Position numbers and translations under genes: made by a program
Source: Dactylosporangium sp. AC04546
GTDB taxonomy: Bacteria > Actinomycetota > Actinomycetes > Mycobacteriales > Micromonosporaceae
Direction: 5' to 3'
Length of the DNA stretch: 56,633 nt
Assembly: GCF_022095675.1 (NCBI RefSeq)
Contig: NZ_JAHYSG010000083.1
Location: forward strand, 1-56,633
Notes under the pieces: model-generated
The model's database searches: none
Seen by the model: only the letters and a program-made list of their open reading frames with translations
Told to the model about the DNA's origin: nothing
In this document: piece after piece, positions 41,220 through 50,617 of the stretch
How positions within the stretch are numbered: the first letter of the stretch is position 1
How the letters are laid out: each line of letters opens with the position of its first letter

Positions 41220-42608
41220 ATGCGCGCACACGAGGCAGGGGCGCTCCACGCGGACCTCGGCGCCGGCAACGGCCCGTCATGGCTGCGGACCCCGGGCGAC
41301 GTCAACGCACTGGTCCCGATGCTGTGGCCCAAAACGGTCACCCGCACCCAGAGCGGCGCGCTCCAGGTCGGCGGCATCGACGTCCAGAGACTCAAGGAAG
41401 AGCACGGCACTCCCGCCTACATCTTCGACGAGGCCGACTTCCGGGACCGCTGCCGGAGGTTCAAGGAAGCCTTCGGCGGCGCCGAGGTCTACTACGCCGG
41501 CAAGGCCTTCATCGCCACCCACATCGTGCGCATCCTGGTGGAGGAAGGCCTCAGCCTCGACGTCTGCACCGGCGGTGAGCTGCGCGTAGCCCTGAACGGC
41601 GGCATGCCGCCGGAGCGCATCGGCCTGCACGGCAACAACAAGTCGCCGCAGGAGCTCAGGAGAGCCGTCGAGGCGGGGGTCGGCCGCATCATCGTCGACT
41701 CCTTCGAGGAGATCGCCAGGCTGAGCGACATCGCCAAGGAGACGAAGACCCGGCCGAACGTCATGGTCAGGGTCACCGTCGGCGTCGAGGCCCACACCCA
41801 CGAGTACATCGCCACCGCCCACGAGGACCAGAAGTTCGGCTTCTCGCTGGCGGGCGGCGCCGCCGAGCAGGCCGTCGAGCGCATCCTCAAGGACGACGTC
41901 CTGAACCTCCGCGGCCTCCACTCGCACATCGGCTCGCAGATCTTCGACTCGTCGGGCTTCGAGGTGGCCGCCCGGCGCATCCTGAGCCTCCAGGCGAAGA
42001 TCCACGCGGTGCACGGGACGGAACTTCCCGAGCTCGACCTCGGCGGCGGCTTCGGCATCGCGTACACGACCCAGGACAGCCCGGCCGAGCCGGCCGACCT
42101 GGCCCGCGACCTCATGCGCATCGTCAAGCAGGAGTGCGCCGCGCTGCACCTCAGCGTCCCGCACCTCTCCGTCGAGCCGGGTCGCGCGATCGTCGGCCCG
42201 TCCATGTTCACGCTGTACGAGGTCGGCACCGTCAAGGACGTCGACGGCATCCGCACCTACGTCTCGGTCGACGGCGGGATGAGCGACAACATCCGCCCGG
42301 CGCTGTACGACGCCGCCTACTCGGCGACGATCGCCGGCCGGACATCGTCCGAACCGCCGATTCTCGCCCGCGTGGTGGGAAAACATTGCGAGGCCGGGGA
42401 CATCGTCGTGAAGGATGAGTTCCTGCCGGCGGACGTTCGTGCCGGAGATCTTCTTGCGGTTCCGGGCACCGGCGCCTATTGCCGCAGCATGGCGAGCAAC
42501 TACAACCACGTGCCCCGCCCGCCGGTGGTAGCGGTGGTCGACGGGGTGTCGCGGGTGATCGTCCGCCGGGAGACCGAGGACGACCTGCTCAGACTGGACG
42601 TGGGGTGA
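41220..42608 (+). CDS. lysA: Diaminopimelate decarboxylase
   Basis: A 462-aa PLP enzyme converting meso-diaminopimelate to lysine, the last step of lysine synthesis. The PLP Lys is in VYYAGKAF (Lys95); GLHSHIGSQIFD, ELDLGGGFGIAY and VEPGRAIVG are fold-III decarboxylase motifs. The GTAAGGA overlapping the argS stop acts as ribosome site. The order argS-lysA-hom-thrC is conserved in actinobacteria. Confidence 0.95.
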   Translation: MRAHEAGALHADLGAGNGPSWLRTPGDVNALVPMLWPKTVTRTQSGALQVGGIDVQRLKEEHGTPAYIFDEADFRDRCRRFKEAFGGAEVYYAGKAFIATHIVRILVEEGLSLDVCTGGELRVALNGGMPPERIGLHGNNKSPQELRRAVEAGVGRIIVDSFEEIARLSDIAKETKTRPNVMVRVTVGVEAHTHEYIATAHEDQKFGFSLAGGAAEQAVERILKDDVLNLRGLHSHIGSQIFDSSGFEVAARRILSLQAKIHAVHGTELPELDLGGGFGIAYTTQDSPAEPADLARDLMRIVKQECAALHLSVPHLSVEPGRAIVGPSMFTLYEVGTVKDVDGIRTYVSVDGGMSDNIRPALYDAAYSATIAGRTSSEPPILARVVGKHCEAGDIVVKDEFLPADVRAGDLLAVPGTGAYCRSMASNYNHVPRPPVVAVVDGVSRVIVRRETEDDLLRLDVG

Positions 42609-42611
42609 CAG

Positions 42612-43895
42612 ATGCCGAAATCGGTCAAGGTGGCGCTGCTGGGCTGCGGCACAGTCGGTTCCGAGGTCGTGCGGTTGATGCACGAGCAGGAGGACGACCT
42701 GACGGCCCGCATCGGCGCGCCCCTGGAACTGGTCGGCATCGCCGTCCGGCGTGCCGGCCGCGCCCGTAAGCTGCCGGTCGACGAGGCGCTTTTCACCACC
42801 GACGCGCTCGGCCTCATCAAGCGGGACGACGTCGACGTGGTGGTCGAGGTGGTCGGCGGCATCGAGCCGGCCCGCACCTGGCTGCTCGAGGCGATGCACG
42901 GCGGCAAGAGCGTCGTGACGGCCAACAAGGCCCTGCTCGGCGAGGACGGCGCCACGCTGCACAAGGCCGCCGCCGACGCGGGCACCGACCTCTACTACGA
43001 GGCCTCGGTGGCCGGCGCGATCCCGCTGCTGCGCCCGCTGCGCGACTCCCTGCACGGTGATCGCATCACCCGCGTGACGGGCATCGTCAACGGGACGACC
43101 AACTTCATCCTCTCCTCCATGGACTCGAGCGGCGCCGGCTTCGCCGAGGCCCTCGAGGAGGCCACCGCCCTCGGCTATGCGGAGGCCGACCCCACCGCCG
43201 ACGTCGAGGGCTTCGACGCCGCGGCGAAGGCGGCGATCCTGGCATCGATGGCGTTCCACACCCGGGTGACCGCCGCCGACGTGTACCGCGAGGGCATCAC
43301 CGAGGTCACCGCAGCCGACATGGCCAGCGCGAAGGCCATGGGCTGCACGATCAAGCTGCTGTGCATCGCCACCAAGCAGGACGGCGCCGTCTCCGTGCGC
43401 GTCCACCCGGCGATGATCCCGCGCACCCATCCGCTGGCCGGCGTGGGCGACGCGTTCAACGCGGTCTTCGTGGAGGCGGAGGCCGCCGGCCAGCTCATGT
43501 TCTACGGCCGGGGCGCCGGTGGCGCGCCGACCGCGAGTGCGGTGCTCGGCGACATCGTGGCCGTGTCCCGCAACCGGCTCGCCGGCACCCACGCGGCGTC
43601 CGAGTCGGCCTACGCTGACCTCCCGGTCGCACCGATCGGGGACGTGCTCACGAGGTACCACATCTCCTTGGACGTCTCGGACAAGGCGGGCGTGCTCGCG
43701 GCCGTCGCCGGGGTGTTCGCCAAGCACGGGGTCAGCATCGCGACCGTCAACCAGTCGGGTCGCGGCAACCAGGCCGTCCTGGTCATTGTCACGCACGCCG
43801 CGCCGGATCGGGCCCTCGCCGCGACCGTCGCCGAACTGCGAGCATTGGACATCGTTCGCGCCGTGGCGAGCGTCCTGCGCGTCGAAGGAGAGTAA
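42612..43895 (+). CDS. hom: Homoserine dehydrogenase
   Basis: A 427-aa enzyme reducing aspartate semialdehyde to homoserine. [11 protein letters not shown] is the NAD(P) loop, [12 protein letters not shown] and [13 protein letters not shown] line the active site. A C-terminal ACT domain (about 350-427, [18 protein letters not shown]) is the usual threonine-feedback site. It lies 3 nt after lysA. Confidence 0.95.
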   Translation: MPKSVKVALLGCGTVGSEVVRLMHEQEDDLTARIGAPLELVGIAVRRAGRARKLPVDEALFTTDALGLIKRDDVDVVVEVVGGIEPARTWLLEAMHGGKSVVTANKALLGEDGATLHKAAADAGTDLYYEASVAGAIPLLRPLRDSLHGDRITRVTGIVNGTTNFILSSMDSSGAGFAEALEEATALGYAEADPTADVEGFDAAAKAAILASMAFHTRVTAADVYREGITEVTAADMASAKAMGCTIKLLCIATKQDGAVSVRVHPAMIPRTHPLAGVGDAFNAVFVEAEAAGQLMFYGRGAGGAPTASAVLGDIVAVSRNRLAGTHAASESAYADLPVAPIGDVLTRYHISLDVSDKAGVLAAVAGVFAKHGVSIATVNQSGRGNQAVLVIVTHAAPDRALAATVAELRALDIVRAVASVLRVEGE

Positions 43896-43899
43896 CGCC

Positions 43900-44949
43900 A
43901 TGTGGCGTGGCTTGATCGAAGAGTTCCGCGACCGCCTCCCGGTCACCGACCGGACCCCGGTGATCACCCTCCACGAGGGCAACACGCCCCTGCTCCCGGC
44001 GCCGGAGCTCTCCGCGCGCACGGGCTGCGACGTCTACCTGAAGGTCGAGGGCGCCAACCCGACGGGCTCCTTCAAGGACCGCGGCATGACGGTGGCGGTG
44101 TCGAAGGCGGTGGAGGAGGGCGCCAAGGCCATCATCTGTGCCTCGACCGGCAACACGTCGGCCTCGGCCGCCGCCTACGCCGCCCGTGCGGGCATCACCT
44201 GCGCCGTCCTGGTCCCCACCGGCAAGATCGCGCTGGGCAAGCTGGCCCAGGCCCTGGTCCACGGCGCCCGTCTCCTGCAGGTCACGGGCAACTTCGACGA
44301 CTGCCTGGCGCTGGCGTCGAAGCTCTCCCTGGACTTCCCGGTGGCGCTGGTCAACTCCGTGAACCCCGACCGCCTCGAGGGCCAGAAGACGGCGTCCTTC
44401 GAGATCGTGGCCGGCCTGGGCAACGCGCCGGACATCCACTGCCTCCCGGTCGGCAACGCCGGCAACATCACGGCGTACTGGATGGGCTACAAGGAGGACA
44501 AGGCCGCGGGCAACGCGACCCGCACTCCGCGGATGTTCGGCTTCCAGGCCTCAGGCGCGGCCCCGATCGTCAAGGGCGAGGTCGTCCGCGAGCCGAGCAC
44601 GATCGCCACGGCGATCCGCATCGGCAACCCGGCCAGCTGGACCAAGGCGGTGGACGCCCGCGACGAGTCCGGCGGCCTGATCGACGCCGTGACGGACCGC
44701 GACATCCTCCAGGCGTACCGCCTCCTGGCCCGCTCGGTGGGCGTCTTCGTCGAGCTCGGCAGCGCCGCGAGCGTGGCCGGCCTCCTCCAGGCGACGGCCC
44801 AGGGCAAGATCGACCCGGGCCAGACCATCGTCTGCACGGTCACCGGCCACGGCCTGAAGGACCCCGACTGGGCCATCTCGACGGCCCCGGCGCCGACCAC
44901 CGTCCCGGCCGACGTGCTTGCCGCCGCGAAGGCGCTGGACCTGGCCTAG
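43900..44949 (+). CDS. thrC: Threonine synthase
   Basis: A 349-aa PLP enzyme turning O-phosphohomoserine into threonine. The Schiff-base Lys is in TGSFKDRGM (Lys59), and [14 protein letters not shown] and [12 protein letters not shown] bind PLP phosphate and substrate. GGAGAG precedes the ATG. Its substrate is made by ThrB, whose gene is about 8 kb downstream instead of adjacent. A hairpin terminator follows at 45008-45039. Confidence 0.95.
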   Translation: MWRGLIEEFRDRLPVTDRTPVITLHEGNTPLLPAPELSARTGCDVYLKVEGANPTGSFKDRGMTVAVSKAVEEGAKAIICASTGNTSASAAAYAARAGITCAVLVPTGKIALGKLAQALVHGARLLQVTGNFDDCLALASKLSLDFPVALVNSVNPDRLEGQKTASFEIVAGLGNAPDIHCLPVGNAGNITAYWMGYKEDKAAGNATRTPRMFGFQASGAAPIVKGEVVREPSTIATAIRIGNPASWTKAVDARDESGGLIDAVTDRDILQAYRLLARSVGVFVELGSAASVAGLLQATAQGKIDPGQTIVCTVTGHGLKDPDWAISTAPAPTTVPADVLAAAKALDLA

Positions 44950-45007
44950 CTCTTTCCGGGACTCGGGTCCGTGCAAGGCACGACCGCCGCTCCCGCCAGA
45001 CACCGCT

Positions 45008-45039
45008 CGTGCCGCCGGTGCATTCGCCCCGGCGGCACG
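45008..45039 (+). terminator. Hairpin terminator after thrC
   Basis: CGTGCCGCCGG (45008-45018), 10-nt loop, CCGGCGGCACG (45029-45039): a perfect 11-bp stem 58 nt after the thrC stop. It separates thrC from what follows and shows the thr transcript ends before thrB. Confidence 0.75.
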
Positions 45040-45211
45040 ACGCTGCCAGCGCCGTCGCCCCAAGAACCCGCGACCTCCGGCCGCGCCCGGCGCCGCGGTG
45101 GTTGCCCTCCGGGATGCCGCACTGCTTCGCTAACGACGCTGGTCGATCTACCCTTCGGTTTGAAGCCTGGGGCGCAACGTCGACGCGTGGGGCGTCCAGG
45201 TCGGCCGCCTT

Positions 45212-45267
45212 CATGATCGATGGGAACATTCGGCTGCCATGACAGCCAGAACACTCCATCGATCATG
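45212..45267. repeat. Nested inverted repeat in the thrC downstream region
   Basis: CATGATCGATGG (45212-45223) and CCATCGATCATG (45256-45267) form perfect 12-bp arms around a smaller GGCTG-CCATGA-CAGCC hairpin. It is symmetrical and could form a cruciform. The CATGATCG core also builds the hairpins at 56494-56615. The rest of 44950-45300 holds only the thrC terminator and no gene. Confidence 0.7.
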
Positions 45268-45300
45268 GCCCTGGCGTCGAAGCGCGGTCCCGGTGCGTGC

Positions 45301-46422
45301 TCAGGTCGGGAAGTGGACCTCGACGGTGAGGCCTCCGCCGGGGCGGGCCTGCGCGGTCAGGTGCGCGGCGTGGGCGACCGCGATGGCCCGCACGATGGAC
45401 AGGCCCAGGCCGTGGTGGCCGTCGTCGGCGACGCGGCGCATCCGCTGGAACGGTTCGAAGAGGCGCTCGACCTGTTCGGGTGGCACCACCGCACCGGTGT
45501 TGGACACGATCAGGCGGGCGTGGCCGTCGATGCGGCGGACGTTCACCTCGATGGCGCCGCCCGGCTCGTTGTAGTGGATGGCGTTGTCGAGCAGGTTGGC
45601 CACGAGGCGGGCGAGGAGCATCCGGTCGCCGACCATCATGGCCGGGCGGATCACCGGTTCGAGCCGCAGTCCGTGCCGTTGCAGCTCCGCGGACCGCTCG
45701 GCCAGCGCCGTGGTGACCACCTCGTCGAGGTCGAGCGGCTCGCCCTCGTCGCGGGCCGACTCGCTGCCGGCGAGGGTGAGCAGCGACTCCAGCAGCGCGC
45801 CGCGGTGCCGGTTGATCGCCAGCAGCTGCTCGAAGTTCGCGCGGTACGACGCCGCGGTGGCATCCGGGTCGATGAGCGGCTCCTCGAGGAGCGCATGCTC
45901 CACGGCCAGCGGCGTGCGCAGCTCGTGCGCGGCGTTGGCGACGAACCGCTTGTGCCCGTCGAGGGCGACCTCGAGCCGTCCGAGCAGCCCGTCGATGGTG
46001 TCGGCGAGGTGCTTGAACTCGTCGCGGGGACCGGTCAGGGCGAGCCGCTCGTGGACGTTGCGGCCGGAGATGCGCTGCAACGAGCCGCTCATCGTGCGGA
46101 TCGGGCGCAGCATCCGCCCGGCGATCAGCCAGCCGAAGCCGAGCGACAGCGGCACCATGAGCAGCAGCGCGATGCCGGGCACGATCAGCATCTCGTCGGG
46201 GAAGGTGTCCCCGGAAAGATCGGGGGCTTCGTCCGCGACCCCTGCGCGGCCGAAGACGGGCACCGGCCGCGCAGGGATCGCGGCGCCGGGCGGCCCGGCG
46301 GACCGGTCGGGCAGGGCGCCGTTCAGGCTGGCGACGATGATCAGCAGCACGGCACCGGAGACGACGGTCACGAGGCAGTACAGGAGCGTCAGGCGCCACC
46401 GCAGCCGGTTCGAGGGGCGCAC
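45301..46422 (-). CDS. Two-component sensor histidine kinase
   Basis: A 373-aa membrane kinase. Two helices (about 10-32 and 90-112) flank a short extracytoplasmic loop; HAMP follows. The phospho-acceptor His is in VANAAHELRTPLA; the ATP domain has NLLDNAIHYN and DDGHHGLGLSIVRAI. GTG 46422 lies 5 nt after the response-regulator stop, so the two are one operon. The partner ABC exporter genes are divergent, which suggests sensing of an antibiotic or envelope stress. Confidence 0.9.
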   Translation of the reverse strand: MRPSNRLRWRLTLLYCLVTVVSGAVLLIIVASLNGALPDRSAGPPGAAIPARPVPVFGRAGVADEAPDLSGDTFPDEMLIVPGIALLLMVPLSLGFGWLIAGRMLRPIRTMSGSLQRISGRNVHERLALTGPRDEFKHLADTIDGLLGRLEVALDGHKRFVANAAHELRTPLAVEHALLEEPLIDPDATAASYRANFEQLLAINRHRGALLESLLTLAGSESARDEGEPLDLDEVVTTALAERSAELQRHGLRLEPVIRPAMMVGDRMLLARLVANLLDNAIHYNEPGGAIEVNVRRIDGHARLIVSNTGAVVPPEQVERLFEPFQRMRRVADDGHHGLGLSIVRAIAVAHAAHLTAQARPGGGLTVEVHFPT

Positions 46423-46427
46423 GGTGC

Positions 46428-47081
46428 TCAGATCCGGTAGCCGGCGCGGGCGACGGTCTCGATGAGCGGCGGGTCGCCGAGCTTCGCCCGCAGCCGGTTG
46501 ATGGTGGCCTTCACAGTGGTGGTGAACGGGTCGGCGGCCTCGTCCCAGACCTGGTCGAGCAGTTCCTCGGCCGAGACGACCCGGCCCTGAGCGGTCAGCA
46601 GGTACTCCAGCACGGCAAGCTCCTTCGGGCTGAGCGGCAGGCGCGCGCCGGCCCGGGTCGCGACCCGCTGGGCCGGGTCCAGTCGCAGGTCGCCGTGGGT
46701 GAGCACGGGCGGCACAGCCGGGCGGGTGCGGCGGCCGACGGCCCGGATCCGCGCGACCAGCTCCGCGTAGGCGAACGGCTTCGGCAGGTAGTCGTCGGCG
46801 CCGATGCCGAGGCCTTCGACCCGCTGCGCCACGGTGCCCGACGCGGTCAGCATGAGCACCCGGCTGGGCGACTCGCGGGCGATGAGCGTGCGGCACACCT
46901 CGTCGCCGTGCACGGCGGGCAGGTCCCGGTCGAGCACGACGACGTCGTAGTCGACGACGTCCACGCGCTCCAGCGCCGCCGCGCCGTCGTAGGCGACGTC
47001 GACGGCCATGCCCTCCCGGCGCAGCACCCGCGCGACCGAGTCGGCGAGCTGCTTCTGGTCCTCCACCACCAGCACTCTCAC
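46428..47081 (-). CDS. OmpR-family response regulator
   Basis: A 217-aa regulator. The receiver domain (VRVLVVEDQ at the start, phospho-acceptor Asp in VVVLDRDLP, Lys in YLPKPFAYAE) is followed by a winged helix (LSPKELAVLEYLLTAQGRVV, then TINRLRAKLGDPPLIETVAR). GTG 47081 is the likely start; a further in-frame ATG lies at 47099. Three GTCACAG direct repeats lie just upstream and probably serve as its binding site. Confidence 0.92.
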   Translation of the reverse strand: MRVLVVEDQKQLADSVARVLRREGMAVDVAYDGAAALERVDVVDYDVVVLDRDLPAVHGDEVCRTLIARESPSRVLMLTASGTVAQRVEGLGIGADDYLPKPFAYAELVARIRAVGRRTRPAVPPVLTHGDLRLDPAQRVATRAGARLPLSPKELAVLEYLLTAQGRVVSAEELLDQVWDEAADPFTTTVKATINRLRAKLGDPPLIETVARAGYRI

Positions 47082-47094
47082 CACGACGAGCCTA

Positions 47095-47144
47095 GTCACA
47101 GCGCGGTCACAGCCTGGTCACAGCCGCGCGGACCGTGCTGTGAC
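47095..47144. promoter_or_regulatory. GTCACAG direct repeats between RR/HK and ABC genes
   Basis: GTCACAG occurs at 47095-47101, 47106-47112 and 47117-47123, spaced exactly 11 bp, with an inverted copy CTGTGAC at 47138-47144. Helical-turn spacing is typical of OmpR-family tandem sites. The position suits both autoregulation and control of the divergent ABC genes. Confidence 0.7.
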
Positions 47145-47195
47145 CGACCGCGGACTACAACTGCCGTCGATGCACACGCAGACGGGAGAGCATTC

Positions 47196-48050
47196 ATGAC
47201 GGCCGTCATCGAGACGGAACATCTGACCAAGCGGTACGGCAGGAAGACCGCATTGTCCGACTGCACCCTGCGGGTGCCGGCCGGGCAGATCGTGGGCCTG
47301 GTCGGGCCGAACGGGGCCGGCAAGTCGACGCTGCTGTCGCTGACCTGCGGGCTGATCGCGCCCAATGAAGGCCGCATCGAGGTGCTGGGCGCGCGGCCGG
47401 CGGGCAGCGCCGCCCAGTTGGCACGGGTCGGCTTCGTCGCGCAGGACGCGCCGGTCTACGCCGGCCTGTCGGTCGCCGAGCACCTGAAGCTCGGCGCGCG
47501 CCTCAACCCGGGATGGGACGACTCGCTGGCCCGCCGGCGCATCGAGCGGCTGGGCCTGGACCCGGCGCAGAAGGCGGGCCGGCTCTCCGGCGGCCAGCGC
47601 GCCCAGCTGGCCCTGACCGTCGCCGCGGCGAAGCGGGGCGAGCTGCTGATTCTCGACGAGCCGGTCGCGTCGCTGGACCCGATCGCCCGCCGGTCGTTCA
47701 TGCACGATCTGCTGTCGTTCGTCGAGGAGCTCGGGGTGAGCGTCGTGCTGTCCTCGCACCTGCTGAGCGACCTGGCCCACGTCTGCGACCACCTGGTGGT
47801 GCTGGCCGGCGGGCAGGTGCGGCTGGCCGGGGACGTCACCGACCTGCTGGCGGTGCACCACCGGCTGCGGGTGGACGGCGGAGGGCTCGACGGGCGGCTG
47901 CCGGCCGCGGCGCGGGTGGTGCACACCGAGCGGACGGTCGCGGGCACCACGGCGATCATCCGGTCGCCGGAGCCGATTCCCGGCGCCGAGCGCGCCGACC
48001 TGGAGGACGTCGGACTGGCGTACATGATGGCGATGGAGGCGCAGCGATGA
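47196..48050 (+). CDS. ABC transporter ATP-binding protein
   Basis: A 284-aa ATPase of the drug/bacitracin exporter type. Walker A GPNGAGKSTL, signature LSGGQRAQLAL, Walker B LLILDEPVASLDPIARR and the H-loop SSHLLSDLAHV are clear. The C-terminal ~60 residues are an accessory domain. GGGAGAG precedes the ATG; the stop overlaps the permease gene (ATGA). Likely regulated by the divergent two-component system. Confidence 0.93.
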   Translation: MTAVIETEHLTKRYGRKTALSDCTLRVPAGQIVGLVGPNGAGKSTLLSLTCGLIAPNEGRIEVLGARPAGSAAQLARVGFVAQDAPVYAGLSVAEHLKLGARLNPGWDDSLARRRIERLGLDPAQKAGRLSGGQRAQLALTVAAAKRGELLILDEPVASLDPIARRSFMHDLLSFVEELGVSVVLSSHLLSDLAHVCDHLVVLAGGQVRLAGDVTDLLAVHHRLRVDGGGLDGRLPAAARVVHTERTVAGTTAIIRSPEPIPGAERADLEDVGLAYMMAMEAQR

Positions 48051-49042
48051 TCTGGCTCACCTGGCGGCAGCTGCGCACACAGGTCCTCGTCGCGGTGATC
48101 GGGCTGGCGGTGTTCGCGGCCTACCTGGTCTACCTCGGTTTCCGCATCCGGCACGACTACCTCGCCGACGTGGTCAACTGCGTGCCCAGCGACTGCGCCA
48201 CCAGCCGGCGGCTGTTCGCCGACCGCTACGTCGCGCAGGTGTCCCTGCTCGGCCTGCTGCTGCTCGCTCTTCCCGGCATCGTCGGCGCCTTCTGGGGCGC
48301 GCCGCTGGTGGCCCGGGAGCTGGAGACGAAGACCGACCTGCTGGTGTGGAACCAGAGCGTCACCCGCGGCCGCTGGCTCGCGGTGAAGCTGCTGCTGGTC
48401 GGCGGCGTCGCGGTGGCGGTCACCGGCGCCCTCAGCCTGCTGCTCACGTGGAGCGTGAGCCGCTACGACCAGTGGGCCGGCGACCGGTTCGGCGCGATGA
48501 GCTTCGCCGCACGCAACGTCGTGCCGCTGGGCTACGCGGCGTTCGCGTTCGTCCTGGGCGTGCTCGCCGGGCTGCTGGTGCGGCGCACGGTCCCGGCCAT
48601 GGCGATCGCGCTGGGCGTGTTCGCGGCCCTGCAGGTCGTGGTGCCGACGGCGATCCGGTCGCACATCCTGCCGCCGATCTCCAGCACCGTGGCGTTCACC
48701 GGCGAGGCGATGCAGCACGCGCAGGGCTTCGGCATGAATCCCGAGACCGGGGCGAGCATCGTGGGCTACGTCATGCCCGGCACGTGGCCGATGGACTCGC
48801 GGTTCAAGGTCCTGAACCCGGACGGGACGCCCTACACCAGCACCCAGGCCCGCCAGTGCATGACCGGGGCTCCGGAGAAGGACTTCGAGTGCATGCAGCA
48901 GCAGAACCTCCACTTCTCGTACACCTACCAACCGGGCAGCCGGTATTGGCCGTTCCAGTGGATCGAGCTCTCGGCGTACACCGCCCTGGCCCTGCTCCTG
49001 GCCGGCGTCTCGTTCTGGTGGATCCGCCGCCGGGTCAGCTGA
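48047..49042 (+). CDS. ABC transporter permease
   Basis: A 331-aa membrane protein with about six helices (MIWLTWRQLRTQVLVAVIGL opens helix 1). A large extracytoplasmic region (about 215-295) lies before the last helix and contains HFSYTYQPGSRYWPFQW. It forms the exporter with the preceding ATPase. Its 3' end overlaps the convergent sigma-factor gene by 8 nt. Confidence 0.85.
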   Translation: MIWLTWRQLRTQVLVAVIGLAVFAAYLVYLGFRIRHDYLADVVNCVPSDCATSRRLFADRYVAQVSLLGLLLLALPGIVGAFWGAPLVARELETKTDLLVWNQSVTRGRWLAVKLLLVGGVAVAVTGALSLLLTWSVSRYDQWAGDRFGAMSFAARNVVPLGYAAFAFVLGVLAGLLVRRTVPAMAIALGVFAALQVVVPTAIRSHILPPISSTVAFTGEAMQHAQGFGMNPETGASIVGYVMPGTWPMDSRFKVLNPDGTPYTSTQARQCMTGAPEKDFECMQQQNLHFSYTYQPGSRYWPFQWIELSAYTALALLLAGVSFWWIRRRVS

Positions 49043-50210
49043 TCGACCGGGCCCGCTCCAGCAGTGCCCGGCGTTCGGACTCGGAGGTCGCGCGGGCGGC
49101 CGACGCGCGGAACAGGTCGGCCGCCCGCACCGCGTCACCCGTGCGGGAGACCAGGTCGGCCTCGGCCGCCAGGGCCAGGGGATAGTCGTCCAGCGCGCCG
49201 CCCGCCCGCGCTTCCGCCAGGAGTCGCAGGCCCGCCTGCGGACCGTGGGCGTAGCCGTGCGCCACCGCGCGGTTCAGGGCGATGACGGGGGTCGGCTGGA
49301 GCCGGATCAGCGCGTCGTACGTCGAGGCCACCGTCGCCCAGTCCGTCGACGCGGGGTCGGGCGAGGTCGCGTGACAGGCGGCGATGCGGGCCTGCAGCGC
49401 GTAGGGGCCGGTCGTGGCGGGCAGGACCGCGACCGCCTCGGCGATCATCGTGGTGTCCCAGCGCGTCCGGTCCTGCTGGTCGAGGGTCACCAGGTTGCCC
49501 TCGGCGTCGCGGCGGGCGGCCCGGCGGGAGTGCTGGAAGAGGAACAGCGCCAGCAGGGCGGCCACCTCGGGCTCGGCAGGCATCAGCGACCGCAGGAGCC
49601 GGGCCAGCCGGATCGCCTCGTCGGCGAAGGCCGGCTCGCCGGACGCGTTGTAGCCCTGCGTGAAGAGCAGGTACAACACCGCCAGGACGCCGGGGAGGCG
49701 CTCGGCCAGCGCCGGGCCGGTCGGCACCCGGTAGGGGATGTGGGCGTCGGCGATCTTCGACTTCGCGCGCGTCAGGCGGCGGGTCATCGCCGACTCCGAG
49801 GCCAGGAACGCCTGCGCGATGGCCCCGGTGGGGACGCCGCAGACGACGCGCAGGGTCAGGGCCACGCGCGACTCCAGGGCCAGCGCCGGGTGACAGCAGG
49901 TGAAGACCAGCCGGAGGCGGTCGTCGTCGATCTCGTGAGGTACCGAAGCGGCATCGGGGAGCAGCGCGAGCTCACGCAGCTTGCGCTGCTCCACCGACGA
50001 CCGGCGCAGCACGTCGACCGCCCGGTTGCGGGCGACCGTCATCAGCCACCCGCCCGGGTTGTCCGGCACGCCGGTCGACGGCCACCGCTCCAGCGCCATC
50101 GTCAGCGCGTCCTGAGCGCAGTCCTCGGCCAGGCTCCAGTCGCCGGTCACGCGGATGAGGGTGGCGACGATCCGCGGGAACGCGTCCGCCGCCACCTCGT
50201 ACGGCGTCAC
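49035..50210 (-). CDS. ECF42-type RNA polymerase sigma factor (second copy)
   Basis: A 391-aa sigma factor of the same layout as the one at 11303-12535. Region 2 is GDWSLAEDCAQDALTMALER, region 4 is GVPTGAIAQAFLASESAMTR, and a ~210-residue helical extension follows (LMPAEPEVAALLALFLFQHS is common to both). GTG 50210 overlaps the stop of the YCII gene (GTGA), so the pair is translationally coupled. The two sigma factors differ in region 4 and probably read different promoters. Confidence 0.9.
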   Translation of the reverse strand: MTPYEVAADAFPRIVATLIRVTGDWSLAEDCAQDALTMALERWPSTGVPDNPGGWLMTVARNRAVDVLRRSSVEQRKLRELALLPDAASVPHEIDDDRLRLVFTCCHPALALESRVALTLRVVCGVPTGAIAQAFLASESAMTRRLTRAKSKIADAHIPYRVPTGPALAERLPGVLAVLYLLFTQGYNASGEPAFADEAIRLARLLRSLMPAEPEVAALLALFLFQHSRRAARRDAEGNLVTLDQQDRTRWDTTMIAEAVAVLPATTGPYALQARIAACHATSPDPASTDWATVASTYDALIRLQPTPVIALNRAVAHGYAHGPQAGLRLLAEARAGGALDDYPLALAAEADLVSRTGDAVRAADLFRASAARATSESERRALLERARSIS

Positions 50211-50536
50211 AGAACGGCGAACGGGCGCAACTCGATGCGGCCGCTCCGGGCCATCGGATGGGTGCGGGCCACCTCGATCGCCTCGTCGAGGTCGGCGCAC
50301 TCGAGCAGGTCGAAGCCCACGATGACCTCCTTCGTCTCGGCGAACGGGCCGTCGGAGACCAGCAGCTCGCCGTTGCGGACGCGGACCGTCGTCGCCGACG
50401 ACGTCGGGGCGAGCTGATGGCCCTGTTCCCGCCGGCCCTTCGCGTCGTTCTCCTCGACCCAGGCGAAGATGTCGGGCTCCGGCGACGGATCGGTGTCCGG
50501 CGTGCTGTCGGTGCAGACGAACATCATGTACTTCAT
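50207..50536 (-). CDS. YCII/DGPF-domain protein, ECF42 partner (second copy)
   Basis: A 109-aa YCII-related protein: MKYMMFVCTDSTPDTDPSPE at the start, then LLVSDGPFAETKEVIVGFDL with the DGPF motif. It precedes and overlaps the sigma gene by 4 nt. It matches the protein at 12554-12904 in layout. Confidence 0.88.
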   Translation of the reverse strand: MKYMMFVCTDSTPDTDPSPEPDIFAWVEENDAKGRREQGHQLAPTSSATTVRVRNGELLVSDGPFAETKEVIVGFDLLECADLDEAIEVARTHPMARSGRIELRPFAVL

Positions 50537-50617
50537 GTCGGCTCCCTGGTTCGGTAGCAGCTTCATCAGCATGACGAACGACGACGCCCCAATCGGACAC
50601 CTGGTCGGACACCTAGG

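Noticed and set aside
45220..46440. Long plus-strand frame of about 400 codons
   Set aside because: It is the complement of the histidine kinase gene, with no domain; such shadow frames are common at this GC content.
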